DNA from: Shouchella shacheensis | Lineage (GTDB): Bacteria; Bacillota; Bacilli; Bacillales; Bacillaceae_D | Reading direction: 5' to 3' | Length of the DNA stretch: 64,000 nt | NCBI RefSeq assembly: GCF_001484965.1 | Contig: NZ_LLYY01000018.1 | Coordinates: 16,181 to 80,180, forward strand | Shown: one piece after another, positions 44,014 through 53,771 of the stretch | How the letters are laid out: each line of letters starts with the position of its first letter | How positions within the stretch are numbered: position 1 is the stretch's first letter | Program-made: the position numbers and the translations under genes | Notes under the pieces: model-generated | Seen by the model: the letters and a program-made list of their open reading frames with translations, nothing else | What the model was told of the DNA's origin: nothing | The model's database searches: none

Positions 44014-44583
44014 ATGGCTGAAGCAAATCAAACGAATTACCGTGAAATCATTACGAAAGCTGTCTGCGGCAAAGGGCGCAAGTTTTCAGAAGCGACCCAT
44101 CACATCCGACCGTCGGAGCCACCGTCGAGTATACTTGGATGCTGGATTATCAATCATACCTATGAGTCTAAAAAGCGTGGCGATACGGTGGAGGTCAGCG
44201 GGACGTATGACATTAACGTTTGGTTCTCGTTTGTTAATAACACCAAGACGGACGTTGCGACGCAAACCGTTTCCTATACGGACATTGTTCCCCTTACGAT
44301 GAGAGATGAGCATGTCATTTCCAAGGACCTCGATGTTCTTGCCAGAGCGGTTCAACAGCCAAACACGCTTGAAGCAACCATTGCCGAAAACGGTCGGCAT
44401 GTGGATGTGCAAGTAGAGCGGGAGTTTATTGTTGAATGTATTGGAGAAACCAAATTAGCTGTAGCCGTCAACCCAGACGGACTCATCGATGAGTATCCGG
44501 TTGATGAATTAGACGAAGAAGTTGACGATGAAGAGTACGAACAAATTGATCCTCACTTCATGCATGAGGAAATGGAGAATTAA
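44014..44583 (+). CDS. cotE: Outer spore coat morphogenetic protein CotE
   Basis: CotE organises the outer coat. The 189-residue protein has the conserved core YREIITKAVCGKGRKFSEATHHI and PSSILGCWIINHTYESKK, and the YDINVWFSFVNNTKTD strand, ending in the acidic tail typical of the family (DELDEEVDDEEYEQIDPHFMHEE). The ATG at 44014 has GGAGGT 7 bases upstream. It follows ymcA as in B. subtilis and is followed by a terminator and repeats R14-R15. Confidence 0.96.
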   Translation: MAEANQTNYREIITKAVCGKGRKFSEATHHIRPSEPPSSILGCWIINHTYESKKRGDTVEVSGTYDINVWFSFVNNTKTDVATQTVSYTDIVPLTMRDEHVISKDLDVLARAVQQPNTLEATIAENGRHVDVQVEREFIVECIGETKLAVAVNPDGLIDEYPVDELDEEVDDEEYEQIDPHFMHEEMEN

Positions 44584-44588
44584 AGAAA

Positions 44589-44630
44589 AGCACCGGTTGA
44601 CGCGTGGCGTTGGTCGGTGTTTGTTTTGTT
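44589..44630 (+). terminator. Intrinsic terminator of cotE
   Basis: CACCGGTTGACGC and GCGTTGGTCGGTG form a 13-bp stem with several G-T pairs around GTG; TTTGTTTTG follows. Confidence 0.75.
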
Positions 44631-44633
44631 CAC

Positions 44634-44675
44634 TTCCAAAGTTCGCGCTTCTGGACGACCCGCCTTCGCCTTCCC
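44634..44675 (+). repeat. Palindromic intergenic repeat, copy R14 (3' remnant)
   Basis: Only the right end is present (CTTCCAAAGTTCGCGCTTCTG and GACCCGCCTTCGCC), directly before R15. Confidence 0.65.
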
Positions 44676-44680
44676 GTGAT

Positions 44681-44800
44681 CTAGCTCCGGTGACTAGTGG
44701 CTCGAGGTTTCTTCACGATTTCAACGAAATCCAACTACGGGATTTCTTTTGAGATCGCTCCAGAACTTGTCGCCTCTGAGCAAGCCACTTCCGCCTTTCT
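44681..44800 (+). repeat. Palindromic intergenic repeat, copy R15 (A/B hybrid)
   Basis: The flanks CTCGAGGTTTCTTC and CCAGAACTTGTCGC are type B, whereas the centre (CAACGAAATCC and GGGATTTCTTTTG) is type A. The outer arms have become AGTGGCT and AGCCACT, again paired. It ends two bases before the mutS extended -10. Confidence 0.85.
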
Positions 44801-44801
44801 A

Positions 44802-44810
44802 TGCTATAAT
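44802..44810 (+). promoter_or_regulatory. Extended -10 promoter of mutS
   Basis: TGCTATAAT is a perfect extended -10. The -35 position falls inside the end of repeat R15. The start near 44817 leaves about 30 nt before mutS. Confidence 0.7.
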
Positions 44811-44847
44811 AACAAGATGAGATTTTGGAGGAGTTACGGGGGATCGT

Positions 44848-47463
44848 ATGACACAGCAAACGCCGATGATGAAGCAATATCTGGAGATTAAGGCGCAGTA
44901 TGAGGATGCGTTTTTGTTTTTTCGCCTTGGTGATTTTTACGAGATGTTCAACGACGATGCATTGAAAGCCGCACAGGAGCTAGAGATCACGTTGACAGGC
45001 AGAGGACAGGGCGAGGATCGAATTCCGATGTGCGGGGTCCCGCATCATTCCGCTGAGGCCTATATAACACGGCTGATCGAAAAAGGCTATAAAATCGCAA
45101 TTTGTGAGCAGGTGGAGGACCCGCGAGAAGCGAAGGGCGTAGTGAGGCGAGAGGTGACGAAGCTTTTAACACCAGGCACACTGATGAACGGGAAGCTGCT
45201 TGCAGAAAAGGAAAACAACTACATTGCGGCCCTGCTTGACGGTGGCGCAGGTACATATGGCATTGCCCGGTGCGATTTATCAACCGGGGAGGGGGCGGTC
45301 ACACTTATCGATGGTGACTTTGCCGATGCGTATCAAGAGCTTTTAACAACGAGGGCCAAAGAAGTGATTGTCTCGGATACCATGACGCCTGAACAGCTTG
45401 AGAAACTCGAGGCAGACACGCTGTTTGTGGTCTCCTATCAGGAGAGGGCCAAACTTGGGGAGCGTTATGTTTCCCTTGTGGAAGGATTGGCACAGGAAGT
45501 GCTGCAAGAAACGTACGGGCTGCTCCTTAACTACTTGCTTAAAACACAGAAGCAGTCGCTTCACCATTTGCAGCCAGTGCACTATTATTCGGCGGATTCT
45601 TTCCTTAAAATGGATCCGCACACCCGTCGCAATTTGGAGTTAACAGAGACGTTGCGAGAGAAGAAAAAGCAAGGTTCGCTACTTTCTGTGATTGATGAAT
45701 CAGTCACAGCAATGGGTGGACGTCTGCTTAGGCAGTGGCTCGAACGTCCACTCGTCGATAGAGAGCAAATTGAAGTGCGACAACATGTGCTTTCTTCCTT
45801 TCTACATGCTTATTTCGAACGAGAGGCGCTTCGTGATTCTCTTAAAAACGTCTATGACATTGAGCGACTCGCGGCTAGAATCGCTTACGGGAGCGTCAAT
45901 GCACGCGAACTTGTACAGCTGAAGCGATCGCTTGAATGTTTACCGGAAATTAAGCAGTCGCTGGAAGAGGTTGATCCTTCTCTGGCCGAGCGCTGGCTCG
46001 ATCAGGAGCATCTCTTCCAAGAGCTTATTGATTTGCTTGAGGCGAGCCTCGTGGAGGACCCACCGATTTCCGTGACGGAAGGTGGGATGATTCGCCCCGG
46101 CTTCAGCGAAGAACTGGATACGTACCGAGATGCCAGCCGGAATGGAAAACAGTGGATTGCTGAACTCGAACAAAAAGAACGAGAAGAGACAGGCATCCGC
46201 ACGTTAAAAGTTGGCTACAACCGTGTGTTTGGCTACTATATTGAAGTGACGAGGGCGAACACGCATCTGCTGGAAGAAGGGCGCTATCAGCGGAAGCAAA
46301 CGCTCACCAATGCTGAGCGTTTCATCACTCCTGAATTAAAGGAAAAAGAGTCATTAATCCTTGAAGCGGATGAAAAAATGGTGGATCTTGAATACGCGCT
46401 CTTTGTCGATGTCCGCAAAGAAGTGGAAACGTATGTCGAGCAGTTGCAGGCACTTGCGGCATCCCTTAGTGAAATGGACGTTCTGGCAGGCTTCGCCGCA
46501 GTCAGTGAGCGACAGCACTATGTAAAACCTGAGATTACAGATGCACGTCAAGTTGTGATCCAAGGCGGTCGGCACCCAGTGGTGGAAACGGTCATCAAAC
46601 GCGGAAGTTATGTTAACAATGATTTAAACATGGCTGAAGAGCGAGATATGCTCTTGATTACGGGGCCAAATATGGGTGGGAAAAGTACCTACATGCGCCA
46701 GCTGGCGTTAACGGTCGTCATGGCACAAATCGGCTGTTTCGTTCCGGCGGATGAGGCGACGCTGCCGATTTTTGATCAGATTTTCACGCGCATCGGCGCG
46801 GCCGATGATTTAGCGAGTGGGCAAAGTACGTTCATGGTTGAAATGCTTGAGACGAAATACGCTCTCACGAAAGCTACGCCGCATAGTTTGATCATTTTGG
46901 ATGAAATCGGACGGGGAACGTCCACGTATGACGGAATGGCCCTCGCACAGGCCATCATCGAATACATTGATGCCTCCATCGGGGCAAAAACCCTGTTTTC
47001 AACGCACTATCATGAACTGACTGCACTGGCCGATTTGTTAGCTGGACTTCACAATGTTCATGTCTCCGCCGCTGAAGAAGAGGGTAGAGTGGTTTTCTTG
47101 CATAAAGTCATTGACGGGGCCGCTGACCGAAGCTATGGCGTCTATGTAGCCGAACTTGCCGGTCTTCCTCATGAAGTAACTGCTCGTGCTGAAGAATTGC
47201 TCGGAACGCTGGAGTCGACAAACAACGAGCTTGCGGCATCGCAGGAAGAGTCGGTACCTAGTGTGAGAGAGAAAAAGACGGAGCCAGATACGCAGCTAAC
47301 GCTATTTCAGCTGGACGAACCCGAAAAAAAAGAACCCAAGCGAAGCAAAAGCGGAGAGCGGGTACTGCAAAAGCTGGAGGATGTCGATGTCATGCACACT
47401 TCTCCATTTCAGGCACTTGAACTGCTTTCTGCTTGGCAGAAAGACCTTCGAAAGAAGCGTTAA
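44848..47463 (+). CDS. mutS: DNA mismatch repair protein MutS
   Basis: MutS recognises mismatches and, with MutL, starts repair. The 871-residue protein has the mismatch-binding domain I with GDFYEMF (Phe-x-Glu at about 32-34), connector and clamp domains, and the ATPase with [25 protein letters not shown] and the FSTHYHELT switch. A linker and a C-terminal clamp-binding tail ([10 protein letters not shown] resembles a QLSLF-type beta-clamp motif) follow. The ATG has GGGGGATC upstream. mutL starts 14 bases later. Confidence 0.98.
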   Translation: MTQQTPMMKQYLEIKAQYEDAFLFFRLGDFYEMFNDDALKAAQELEITLTGRGQGEDRIPMCGVPHHSAEAYITRLIEKGYKIAICEQVEDPREAKGVVRREVTKLLTPGTLMNGKLLAEKENNYIAALLDGGAGTYGIARCDLSTGEGAVTLIDGDFADAYQELLTTRAKEVIVSDTMTPEQLEKLEADTLFVVSYQERAKLGERYVSLVEGLAQEVLQETYGLLLNYLLKTQKQSLHHLQPVHYYSADSFLKMDPHTRRNLELTETLREKKKQGSLLSVIDESVTAMGGRLLRQWLERPLVDREQIEVRQHVLSSFLHAYFEREALRDSLKNVYDIERLAARIAYGSVNARELVQLKRSLECLPEIKQSLEEVDPSLAERWLDQEHLFQELIDLLEASLVEDPPISVTEGGMIRPGFSEELDTYRDASRNGKQWIAELEQKEREETGIRTLKVGYNRVFGYYIEVTRANTHLLEEGRYQRKQTLTNAERFITPELKEKESLILEADEKMVDLEYALFVDVRKEVETYVEQLQALAASLSEMDVLAGFAAVSERQHYVKPEITDARQVVIQGGRHPVVETVIKRGSYVNNDLNMAEERDMLLITGPNMGGKSTYMRQLALTVVMAQIGCFVPADEATLPIFDQIFTRIGAADDLASGQSTFMVEMLETKYALTKATPHSLIILDEIGRGTSTYDGMALAQAIIEYIDASIGAKTLFSTHYHELTALADLLAGLHNVHVSAAEEEGRVVFLHKVIDGAADRSYGVYVAELAGLPHEVTARAEELLGTLESTNNELAASQEESVPSVREKKTEPDTQLTLFQLDEPEKKEPKRSKSGERVLQKLEDVDVMHTSPFQALELLSAWQKDLRKKR

Positions 47464-47477
47464 AGGAGTGTTCACTT

Positions 47478-49379
47478 ATGGCGAAAATTCACAAGCTGGA
47501 TGATGCGCTGTCCAACAAGATTGCAGCGGGGGAAGTTGTGGAGCGACCCGCTTCGATTGTGAAAGAGCTTGTTGAAAATGCCTTAGACGCTGGCAGCAGT
47601 ACGATTCTCGTAGAAATGGAGGAAGGCGGGCTACGCTCGATCCGGGTTGTGGATAATGGCTCAGGCATTGAAACTGAAGATGTGGAGACGGCTTTTTTGC
47701 GGCACGCGACATCGAAAATTCGTCTCGACCGTGACCTGTTTAAAATAAAAACACTCGGCTTTCGCGGGGAAGCCCTTCCAAGTATCGCCTCTGTCTCCCG
47801 CGTGGAGTTTCAAACAAGTACGGGGGAAGGAGCTGGGGTCAAGCTCCTCTTGCAGGGAGGCGAACTACTGGAGCGAACGCCTGCCGAGGCGCGAAGAGGT
47901 ACATCCATTACAGTGACGGATCTTTTTTACAATACGCCGGCGCGCCTAAAGTATTTAAAAACCGTACTGACCGAATCAGGGCATGTCAGTGACGTCATGA
48001 ACCGGCAAGCACTCGCGCACCCGGACGTCGCCTTTCATTACGTCCATGACGGCAAGACGGTGCTAAAAACCTCTGGGAACGGAGACCTACGACAGGTAAT
48101 TGCCGAGATTTACGGGCGTCAGGTGGCAAGCGCGATGCAAAAGGTGGAAGGGGAATCCCTTGATTATTCCGTAACGGGTTACGTAGCGAAGCCGGAGGTA
48201 ACGCGGGCGAATCGTCAGTATATGTCCATTTTTATTAACGGACGCTACATTCGCAACTATATGCTTGCCAATGCGATTCAAAAAGGCTTCCACACGCTGT
48301 TGCCGATCGGGCGCTTTCCCATTGCTGTCCTGTTGATTGAGATGGACCCGGCCTTGATCGACGTGAACGTTCATCCAGCCAAGCTAGAGGTGCGCCTTAG
48401 TAAGGAGGATGCGCTTAGTGAGCTTGTCATATCAGCGATCAAAGAGACATTTGCCAAGATGACCCTTATTCCTGAAGCAGCGGCTCCTAAGCCAAAGACA
48501 ACGCAGTCCGAGCAGATGAGCCTTTCGTTTGAGGAAAAGCCAGCCGTTCAAAAAAACGAGCGTCCCTCTCCAATGACACATGATCTAACAAGGGAGAGCC
48601 AGCCACCTCTGCAGTCTTCTGCGACCGAATCGCCTCCAAAAAAAGAGGTTCCTGCGCCAGAGGAGCCACAGGAACAAGCAGAGAACCAGGACGTAGGCGT
48701 TGAGTCGGTGTCTGAAGAGGAACTTGTCCACCTAGAACCCATAGCGACGGTTGACAAAGAAGACGAGAAGAAAGAGACTACCACGGTTCGTTCGGCAATG
48801 GTTCCTACGCTTTATCCGGTTGGCCAAATGCATGGCACTTACATTATTGCACAAAACGAAAACGGCATGTATTTGGTCGATCAGCATGCAGCACAGGAAC
48901 GGATAAAGTATGAGTTTTATCGTGAGAAGGTGACGGAGGTAGAACCGCAGACACAGATGATGCTGGTTCCATTGACGATTGAGCTGACCGCAAGGGAATC
49001 AGCGATCATCATAGAACATCAAGCAAAACTCGAAGCGGTGGGGGTCTTCTTGGAACCGTTCGGAAAACATACTTACATGGTTCGCTCTCATCCGGTCTGG
49101 TTTCCCAAAGGGGAAGAGGAAGAAACGATTCGCGAGATGGTGGGACAGCTCATCACAACGAAGACTATTTCCCTTGCGCAGCTACGTGAGGCAGCGGCCA
49201 TTCTAATGAGCTGCAAGGCCGCCATCAAAGCCAATCGTCACTTGCGTCATGATGAAGTTTTTTCATTGCTCGAAACGCTTAGGCATTGCGAGGAGCCGTT
49301 CACCTGCCCTCACGGAAGACCCGTCATTATCCATTTTTCAACATATGAGCTGGAGAAAATGTTTAAGCGCGTCATGTAA
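47478..49379 (+). CDS. mutL: DNA mismatch repair protein MutL
   Basis: The 633-residue MutL has the N-terminal GHKL ATPase ([46 protein letters not shown]), a disordered acidic linker (about 330-455) and the C-terminal endonuclease dimerisation domain. The latter carries the metal motif [12 protein letters not shown], then [12 protein letters not shown] and [10 protein letters not shown]. It is therefore an endonuclease-type MutL as expected without MutH. The ATG at 47478 has AAAGGAGT; a longer frame from 47433 lies inside mutS. Confidence 0.97.
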   Translation: MAKIHKLDDALSNKIAAGEVVERPASIVKELVENALDAGSSTILVEMEEGGLRSIRVVDNGSGIETEDVETAFLRHATSKIRLDRDLFKIKTLGFRGEALPSIASVSRVEFQTSTGEGAGVKLLLQGGELLERTPAEARRGTSITVTDLFYNTPARLKYLKTVLTESGHVSDVMNRQALAHPDVAFHYVHDGKTVLKTSGNGDLRQVIAEIYGRQVASAMQKVEGESLDYSVTGYVAKPEVTRANRQYMSIFINGRYIRNYMLANAIQKGFHTLLPIGRFPIAVLLIEMDPALIDVNVHPAKLEVRLSKEDALSELVISAIKETFAKMTLIPEAAAPKPKTTQSEQMSLSFEEKPAVQKNERPSPMTHDLTRESQPPLQSSATESPPKKEVPAPEEPQEQAENQDVGVESVSEEELVHLEPIATVDKEDEKKETTTVRSAMVPTLYPVGQMHGTYIIAQNENGMYLVDQHAAQERIKYEFYREKVTEVEPQTQMMLVPLTIELTARESAIIIEHQAKLEAVGVFLEPFGKHTYMVRSHPVWFPKGEEEETIREMVGQLITTKTISLAQLREAAAILMSCKAAIKANRHLRHDEVFSLLETLRHCEEPFTCPHGRPVIIHFSTYELEKMFKRVM

Positions 49380-49394
49380 AAAGGAGGAGCTTCG

Positions 49395-50183
49395 TTGATC
49401 GTAACCACCGCCAGAAAACAGGCGCACAGGCTGGAGAGTGAAGCGAAAAAGGTCGCCGAACAGCTCCAAGCCACATTTTGCCCAAGAGGCAACCAATCGA
49501 TTGCAGAATTAAAGCAGACCGCTGCTTCAGACGTATTCATCGTTGGCAAGGGAAGGCTGTCCCTCTATCCGAAAGAGGGAGCTCCCCCTTTTTTCTACCA
49601 TCCGAATTCGGCGAACCTGCGGTATAAGCAGTGGCGACATAGCGGACGTGATCCGCTTATTGATGCTTCAGAGCTAAAAGCAGACGACCGTTTTCTGGAC
49701 TGTACGCTTGGCATGGGCGCAGATGCGACGGTGGCCAAGCTTGCGGTCGGGGAAAAAGGGCTTGTCGTTGGCTGTGAGGCAGATCCTCGTATTGCCCTCA
49801 TTACCGGGCAAGGTCTTCGCTCCTGGGCGGATGCCGATGCCCGGCTGCTTGAGGCGATGCCCGGTGTTCACGTCGTGCACTCAACGTACCTTGCCTATTT
49901 GAAAGACGCAGTCACAGATAGTTTTGACGTTGTCTACTTTGATCCAATGTTTGAAACGGCGCTTACGAATTCGTGTGGCATTCAGGGACTGCGCTCGTTT
50001 GCTTCTTTTGATGCTCTTTGTGAAGAGGCGGTCAACGAAGCACGCCGCGTCGCCTCTCGTTTCGTTGTTCTTAAAGATCACTATTTGAGTTCTCGGTTCG
50101 AGCACTTCGGATTCGATGTGCACAAAAGACAGCACGCCGCCTTTCACTACGGAGTGATCAAGACGAATACCCTGGAGGGATGA
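49395..50183 (+). CDS. Class I SAM-dependent methyltransferase (RsmJ-like)
   Basis: The 262-residue protein has motif I FLDCTLGMGADATVAKLAVG (about 98-117), VGCEADPRIAL (motif II) and DVVYFDPMFE (motif IV, of the DPP/NPPY kind), which resembles RsmJ and related DNA/RNA methyltransferases. An N-terminal 80-residue part (MIVTTARKQAHRLESEAKKVAEQL) is shared with a family of Bacillus proteins. The substrate is not deducible. The start is TTG after AAGGAGGAGC. It sits between mutL and miaA, 15 bases after mutL and one base before miaA, so is co-transcribed. Confidence 0.85.
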   Translation: MIVTTARKQAHRLESEAKKVAEQLQATFCPRGNQSIAELKQTAASDVFIVGKGRLSLYPKEGAPPFFYHPNSANLRYKQWRHSGRDPLIDASELKADDRFLDCTLGMGADATVAKLAVGEKGLVVGCEADPRIALITGQGLRSWADADARLLEAMPGVHVVHSTYLAYLKDAVTDSFDVVYFDPMFETALTNSCGIQGLRSFASFDALCEEAVNEARRVASRFVVLKDHYLSSRFEHFGFDVHKRQHAAFHYGVIKTNTLEG

Positions 50184-50184
50184 A

Positions 50185-51150
50185 ATGAAGCGCGAACAGC
50201 TCATTGCCCTTGTTGGCCCAACGGCCGTAGGAAAAACAGAGATAGGGATCCGTCTAGCAAGAGAGCTTGACGGAGAGGTCGTTAGTGGGGATTCCATGCA
50301 GATTTATAAAGGGATGGACATTGGCACTGCTAAAGTCATGGCAGAGGAAATGAATGGGGTCCCTCATCATATGATTGACATAAAAGAGCCTGAGGAGCCA
50401 TTTACAGTGGCCGATTTTCAACAGGCGGCAACGAGTGCGATTGCTCGCATTCATGAGCAAGGGAAACTTCCAATCTTGGTTGGCGGGACGGGGTTATACG
50501 TCCAAGCTGTGACTCATGAATTTGATTTTGCTGAATCGGAGTCGGATGAAACTTTTCGGGCTGAGATGGAGGCGTTTGTAAGCGAATATGGCGAGAAAGC
50601 TCTTCACCAGGAGCTGGCGCTAAGCGACCCGGCGGCAGGAGAAGCCATTCATGCGAATAATGTTCGCCGAGTCATCCGGGCACTTGAAGTCATGCACGTG
50701 AGCGGGAAGCGTTTTTCTGAACAGGAATCGACTCAGCCCTTGCCACGCTATGATGTAACGATGATTGGACTGACGATGGAGCGAGGTCGTCTGTATGAGC
50801 GAATTAATAGACGTGTAGACTTGATGATGGAGGCAGGACTGGAAAAAGAGGTGCGGTGCTTGTTTGAAAATGATGTGGGCGGGCAAGCAATTCAAGCCAT
50901 TGGCTATAAAGAGCTCTACGCCCATTTCCGCGGCGAATGCTCACTGGATGAAGCGGTGGATCGGTTGAAGCAGAACTCTCGGCGTTACGCCAAACGCCAG
51001 CTGACCTGGTTCAGGAATCGAACGAACACGACATGGTTTGATGTAGGAGAGTCCGATAGGCAAACAGTTTTTCAGAAAATCCTCGAATTTGTGCAGGAAA
51101 TGACCGGAAACGAGACGAATATAGAGAAGGAAGAGAAAGGTAGAGATTAG
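50185..51150 (+). CDS. miaA: tRNA dimethylallyltransferase
   Basis: MiaA prenylates A37 of tRNAs reading U-starting codons. MiaB, encoded 7 kb upstream, then thiomethylates it. The 321-residue protein has the P-loop [15 protein letters not shown] (about 10-24), [28 protein letters not shown] and [12 protein letters not shown]. The ATG follows GGAGGGATGAA. hfq follows after 13 bases, the usual neighbourhood. Confidence 0.97.
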   Translation: MKREQLIALVGPTAVGKTEIGIRLARELDGEVVSGDSMQIYKGMDIGTAKVMAEEMNGVPHHMIDIKEPEEPFTVADFQQAATSAIARIHEQGKLPILVGGTGLYVQAVTHEFDFAESESDETFRAEMEAFVSEYGEKALHQELALSDPAAGEAIHANNVRRVIRALEVMHVSGKRFSEQESTQPLPRYDVTMIGLTMERGRLYERINRRVDLMMEAGLEKEVRCLFENDVGGQAIQAIGYKELYAHFRGECSLDEAVDRLKQNSRRYAKRQLTWFRNRTNTTWFDVGESDRQTVFQKILEFVQEMTGNETNIEKEEKGRD

Positions 51151-51163
51151 GAGGAACAGGTGC

Positions 51164-51397
51164 ATGAAATCAACCATTAACATTCAAGATCATTTTTTGA
51201 ATCAACTACGTAAGGACTCTATCCCCGTGACGATTTTCCTCACGAATGGCTTTCAGCTTCGGGGTCAGATAAAGGGTTTTGACAACTTTACGGTCGTCGT
51301 TGAAACAGACGGGAGGCAGCAGCTTGTCTATAAGCACGCTATTTCAACCTTTGCCCCACAAAAAAACGTACAGTTGAAAAGTGAAAACGAGGTTTAA
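51164..51397 (+). CDS. hfq: RNA chaperone Hfq
   Basis: The 77-residue Sm-like protein has Sm1 ([28 protein letters not shown]) and Sm2 ([12 protein letters not shown]). It forms a hexamer that binds sRNAs and mRNAs. The ATG follows AGGAGGAACAGG. The gene ends with a very strong terminator. Confidence 0.97.
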   Translation: MKSTINIQDHFLNQLRKDSIPVTIFLTNGFQLRGQIKGFDNFTVVVETDGRQQLVYKHAISTFAPQKNVQLKSENEV

Positions 51398-51400
51398 GGT

Positions 51401-51436
51401 AAAGACACGGCGCCCCGGGCGCCGTGTCTTTCTTCT
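51401..51436 (+). terminator. Intrinsic terminator of mutS-mutL-miaA-hfq region
   Basis: AAAGACACGGCGC (51401-51413) and GCGCCGTGTCTTT (51419-51431) form a perfect 13-bp stem with a GC-rich top, followed by CTTCT. Confidence 0.92.
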
Positions 51437-51492
51437 ATAAAAATTTGAAGTCAAACGATTTTCATTTTTCGCGACAAACTTTCATCACCATT

Positions 51493-52488
51493 TTAACACT
51501 TAGTACTTGAAAGTGCCTCTCTCTGTTGGTTTGTTAGTTCATTCAGCGTAAGCAAGTAGCGATTCATCGATAGAGAACTGGAGAGACCAGCCTCCTGCTG
51601 GACACTTGCGGACTTCGAGCCCTGAAGCAAACGCTTGAGAATAAAGCGGTTACGGAAGTGCTGGGCCGAAATACCTTTGCGAAGCCCGGTTCGTTCGACC
51701 TCGGTTCGAATCATTTTCTGAAGCGCGATCTCGGTTAATTGTTTCGGTGCCTCGTCCTCATAAGACCAGTGGTAGGTTCGTCTTGTGAAATCAAAGGCGA
51801 TAAGAAAAGGGTCCTTGGTATGTAGCCTTGGGCGTACGGCCTCCGGAATCATCGCCCAGTACTCGTAGGCTTTCCTTTGATCTTCCTCAATTAACGCTAA
51901 GGTTCGCTGCCTACCGTCACTTCCGTGAATGGCCACGGTTCGCTGAGCGAAGTTCACCCCGTCCATTGTTAGTTCCACTATTTCTTTTAAGGCGAGCCCA
52001 TACGAAAGCAGCAATGTAAAAATCCATGTGTTTCGCGTTGTTAAATGAGGGCGCGCCCGCAGCTGATTCTCGCTCAAGCCCTGCTCAGAAGCGGCCATCG
52101 CAAGGAGTTTATGGCTTTCTTTGTCTGTCGCCCATTCGTTTTCGGCTAGAGGGAGGACATCAAGCATAGGCGGCTTGTAAATCAAAAGTGGATGACGCGT
52201 AAGCATGCCTCTCTCCAGCATGAATGAGGCGAAGCGTCTCAGTGCAGAAGCGATACGACGAATTGTCCGTACTTTGTACACGCGTTCTTCCATAAGATAA
52301 TAGAAAAACGCTTCTATATCTGCTTGGTCCATGTTGGAAAACACAGAGAGCGAGGCTTCCTTTTTTTCGTCTGCCAACCAATTGCAAAAATCAAGAATGT
52401 CGTAGCGGTATCGTTTAATGGTTGAAGGCTGCCTTCCCACTTGGTATAGATGGGTCAGATACTCGTCGAGTATTTCTGTCAGAAACAA
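51493..52488 (-). CDS. Degenerate tyrosine recombinase/integrase-like protein
   Basis: The 331-residue protein has the two-domain layout of XerC-type recombinases: an N-terminal SAM-like DNA-binding domain (1-105; PSTIKRYRYDILDFCNWL) and a catalytic-type domain (about 120-325). Aligned with the R-H-R-H-Y active site, only the second arginine (Arg279) and the tyrosine (Tyr311) remain. The first arginine is Ala166 (YGLALKE), the box II histidine is Gln276, and the third-position histidine is Leu302 (GLSSS). It is probably not a working recombinase. The minus-strand start is TTG with GAGGTG 7 bases upstream; no ATG is in frame. It lies between hfq and spoVK in reverse orientation and its reading frame is intact, which suggests it is kept for another role. 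Confidence 0.75.
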   Translation of the reverse strand: MFLTEILDEYLTHLYQVGRQPSTIKRYRYDILDFCNWLADEKKEASLSVFSNMDQADIEAFFYYLMEERVYKVRTIRRIASALRRFASFMLERGMLTRHPLLIYKPPMLDVLPLAENEWATDKESHKLLAMAASEQGLSENQLRARPHLTTRNTWIFTLLLSYGLALKEIVELTMDGVNFAQRTVAIHGSDGRQRTLALIEEDQRKAYEYWAMIPEAVRPRLHTKDPFLIAFDFTRRTYHWSYEDEAPKQLTEIALQKMIRTEVERTGLRKGISAQHFRNRFILKRLLQGSKSASVQQEAGLSSSLSMNRYLLTLNELTNQQREALSSTKC

Positions 52489-52637
52489 AATCCATCACCT
52501 CATTTGTGAAAATTGTATCAAAAGAAACCAAAAGCGTCACGCAAAGCCTGGGCGTTTGTCACGTCTTAGAGTTAATTGCGTACGATACATTATACTTACA
52601 TCACTCTCGTCGATTGGATAAGGGGAGGGATCACACC

Positions 52638-53582
52638 ATGACGAATCCGCTTGATGTAAAAAGCAGTGGGCGTATCAACGTCGTTTTAAATAAGGCGCAG
52701 GTCAAACGAGCGAGCACGGATTGGTTCGTCTCAGAAGAAGAGCAGAAAAAACACGAGATACTCGCACGTTTTGAAAAAAAGCTTTCCGCCTATGTAGGTC
52801 TAGAAGACATCAAGGATCTGGTTAAAGAATTGTATGCTTGGATTTATGTGAATGAGAGACGGAAGGAACAGGGCTTAAAGTGTTCCAAACAAGTGCTCCA
52901 CATGATTTTTAAAGGCAATCCTGGCACTGGAAAAACGACCGTGGCCCGATTGATCGCTTCTTTTTTGCATGAAATGAATGTCCTTTCCAAAGGACATTTT
53001 CTAGAGGTGGAAAGGGCTGATCTTGTTGGTGAATACATCGGGCATACGGCGCAAAAGACGCGCGATATGTTGAAGCAGGCGAACGGAGGCGTGCTTTTCA
53101 TTGATGAAGCCTATTCCTTATCTCGAGGCGGGGAAAAGGATTTTGGAAAGGAAGCCATTGACACACTTGTAAAAGGGATGGAAGACCATTCCACCGAGGT
53201 GGTGGTCATCATTGCAGGTTACTCGAAGGAAATGGATTATTTTCTTTCGCTAAATCCTGGCCTGCCTTCACGCTTTCCCATCTCCATTAGCTTTCCTAAC
53301 TACTCGACCAACGAACTAATGGGCATGCTTGTGAACATGGTAAAAGAGCGAGAGTACGTGCTATCAAACGAGTGCTATTTGGAAGTCAAGGATCACATTC
53401 AAACGGTCCGCAATGAGCAGGCGGCCACGTTCAGCAATGGCCGCTACATGCGTAATCTCATAGAGGAAGCGATTCGCCTGCAAGCGGTGCGCGTCATGCG
53501 GCAGGGGAATTACTCAAAAGAATCGTTAGAGCTTTTGCGCAGCGAGGATTTTTCGTTTCAGTCTTCAAGGATAAAATCATAG
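52638..53582 (+). CDS. spoVK: Stage V sporulation protein K (AAA+ ATPase)
   Basis: SpoVK is a mother-cell AAA+ ATPase of the CbbX/CFXQ family required for spore maturation. The 314-residue protein has Walker A GNPGTGKTTVARLIA (about 98-112), Walker B VLFIDEAYSL, sensor-1 region VVIIAGY and the SRFP arginine finger, and RYMRNLIEEA in the C-terminal helical domain. The ATG at 52638 has GGGGAGGGAT upstream; the open frame upstream to 52422 is non-coding. It is opposed to the recombinase-like gene. No clear sporulation promoter was identified. Confidence 0.95.
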   Translation: MTNPLDVKSSGRINVVLNKAQVKRASTDWFVSEEEQKKHEILARFEKKLSAYVGLEDIKDLVKELYAWIYVNERRKEQGLKCSKQVLHMIFKGNPGTGKTTVARLIASFLHEMNVLSKGHFLEVERADLVGEYIGHTAQKTRDMLKQANGGVLFIDEAYSLSRGGEKDFGKEAIDTLVKGMEDHSTEVVVIIAGYSKEMDYFLSLNPGLPSRFPISISFPNYSTNELMGMLVNMVKEREYVLSNECYLEVKDHIQTVRNEQAATFSNGRYMRNLIEEAIRLQAVRVMRQGNYSKESLELLRSEDFSFQSSRIKS

Positions 53583-53589
53583 ACACAAG

Positions 53590-53620
53590 GAAGAGGAGCC
53601 AGGGGTGGCTTCTCTTTTTT
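53590..53620 (+). terminator. Intrinsic terminator of spoVK
   Basis: AGAGGAGCC (53592-53600) and GGCTTCTCT (53607-53615) with one wobble pair around AGGGGT, then a run of T residues. Confidence 0.9.
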
Positions 53621-53658
53621 AAATAGAGCTAGACTCCGCTCGAAATACAGGAATACAA

Positions 53659-53687
53659 TTGACGGAAATCAAGCCGCATGCTATAGT
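53659..53687 (+). promoter_or_regulatory. Sigma-A promoter of the iron ABC ATPase gene
   Basis: TTGACG (53659-53664) and TATAGT (53682-53687) are 17 bases apart; the start would lie near 53694, inside reach of the Fur box that follows. Confidence 0.85.
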
Positions 53688-53696
53688 CGTTTATAG

Positions 53697-53711
53697 TGAA
53701 AATCATTCTCA
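53697..53711 (+). promoter_or_regulatory. Fur box (iron repressor operator)
   Basis: TGAAAATCATTCTCA matches the 7-1-7 Fur operator TGATAAT-N-ATTATCA at 12 of 14 positions. It covers the predicted transcription start. Confidence 0.82.
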
Positions 53712-53771
53712 ACTATTTTTAATGATTCTAATTAAGGACTATACATCAATGTATCTTGGAGGGTGGTCAAG

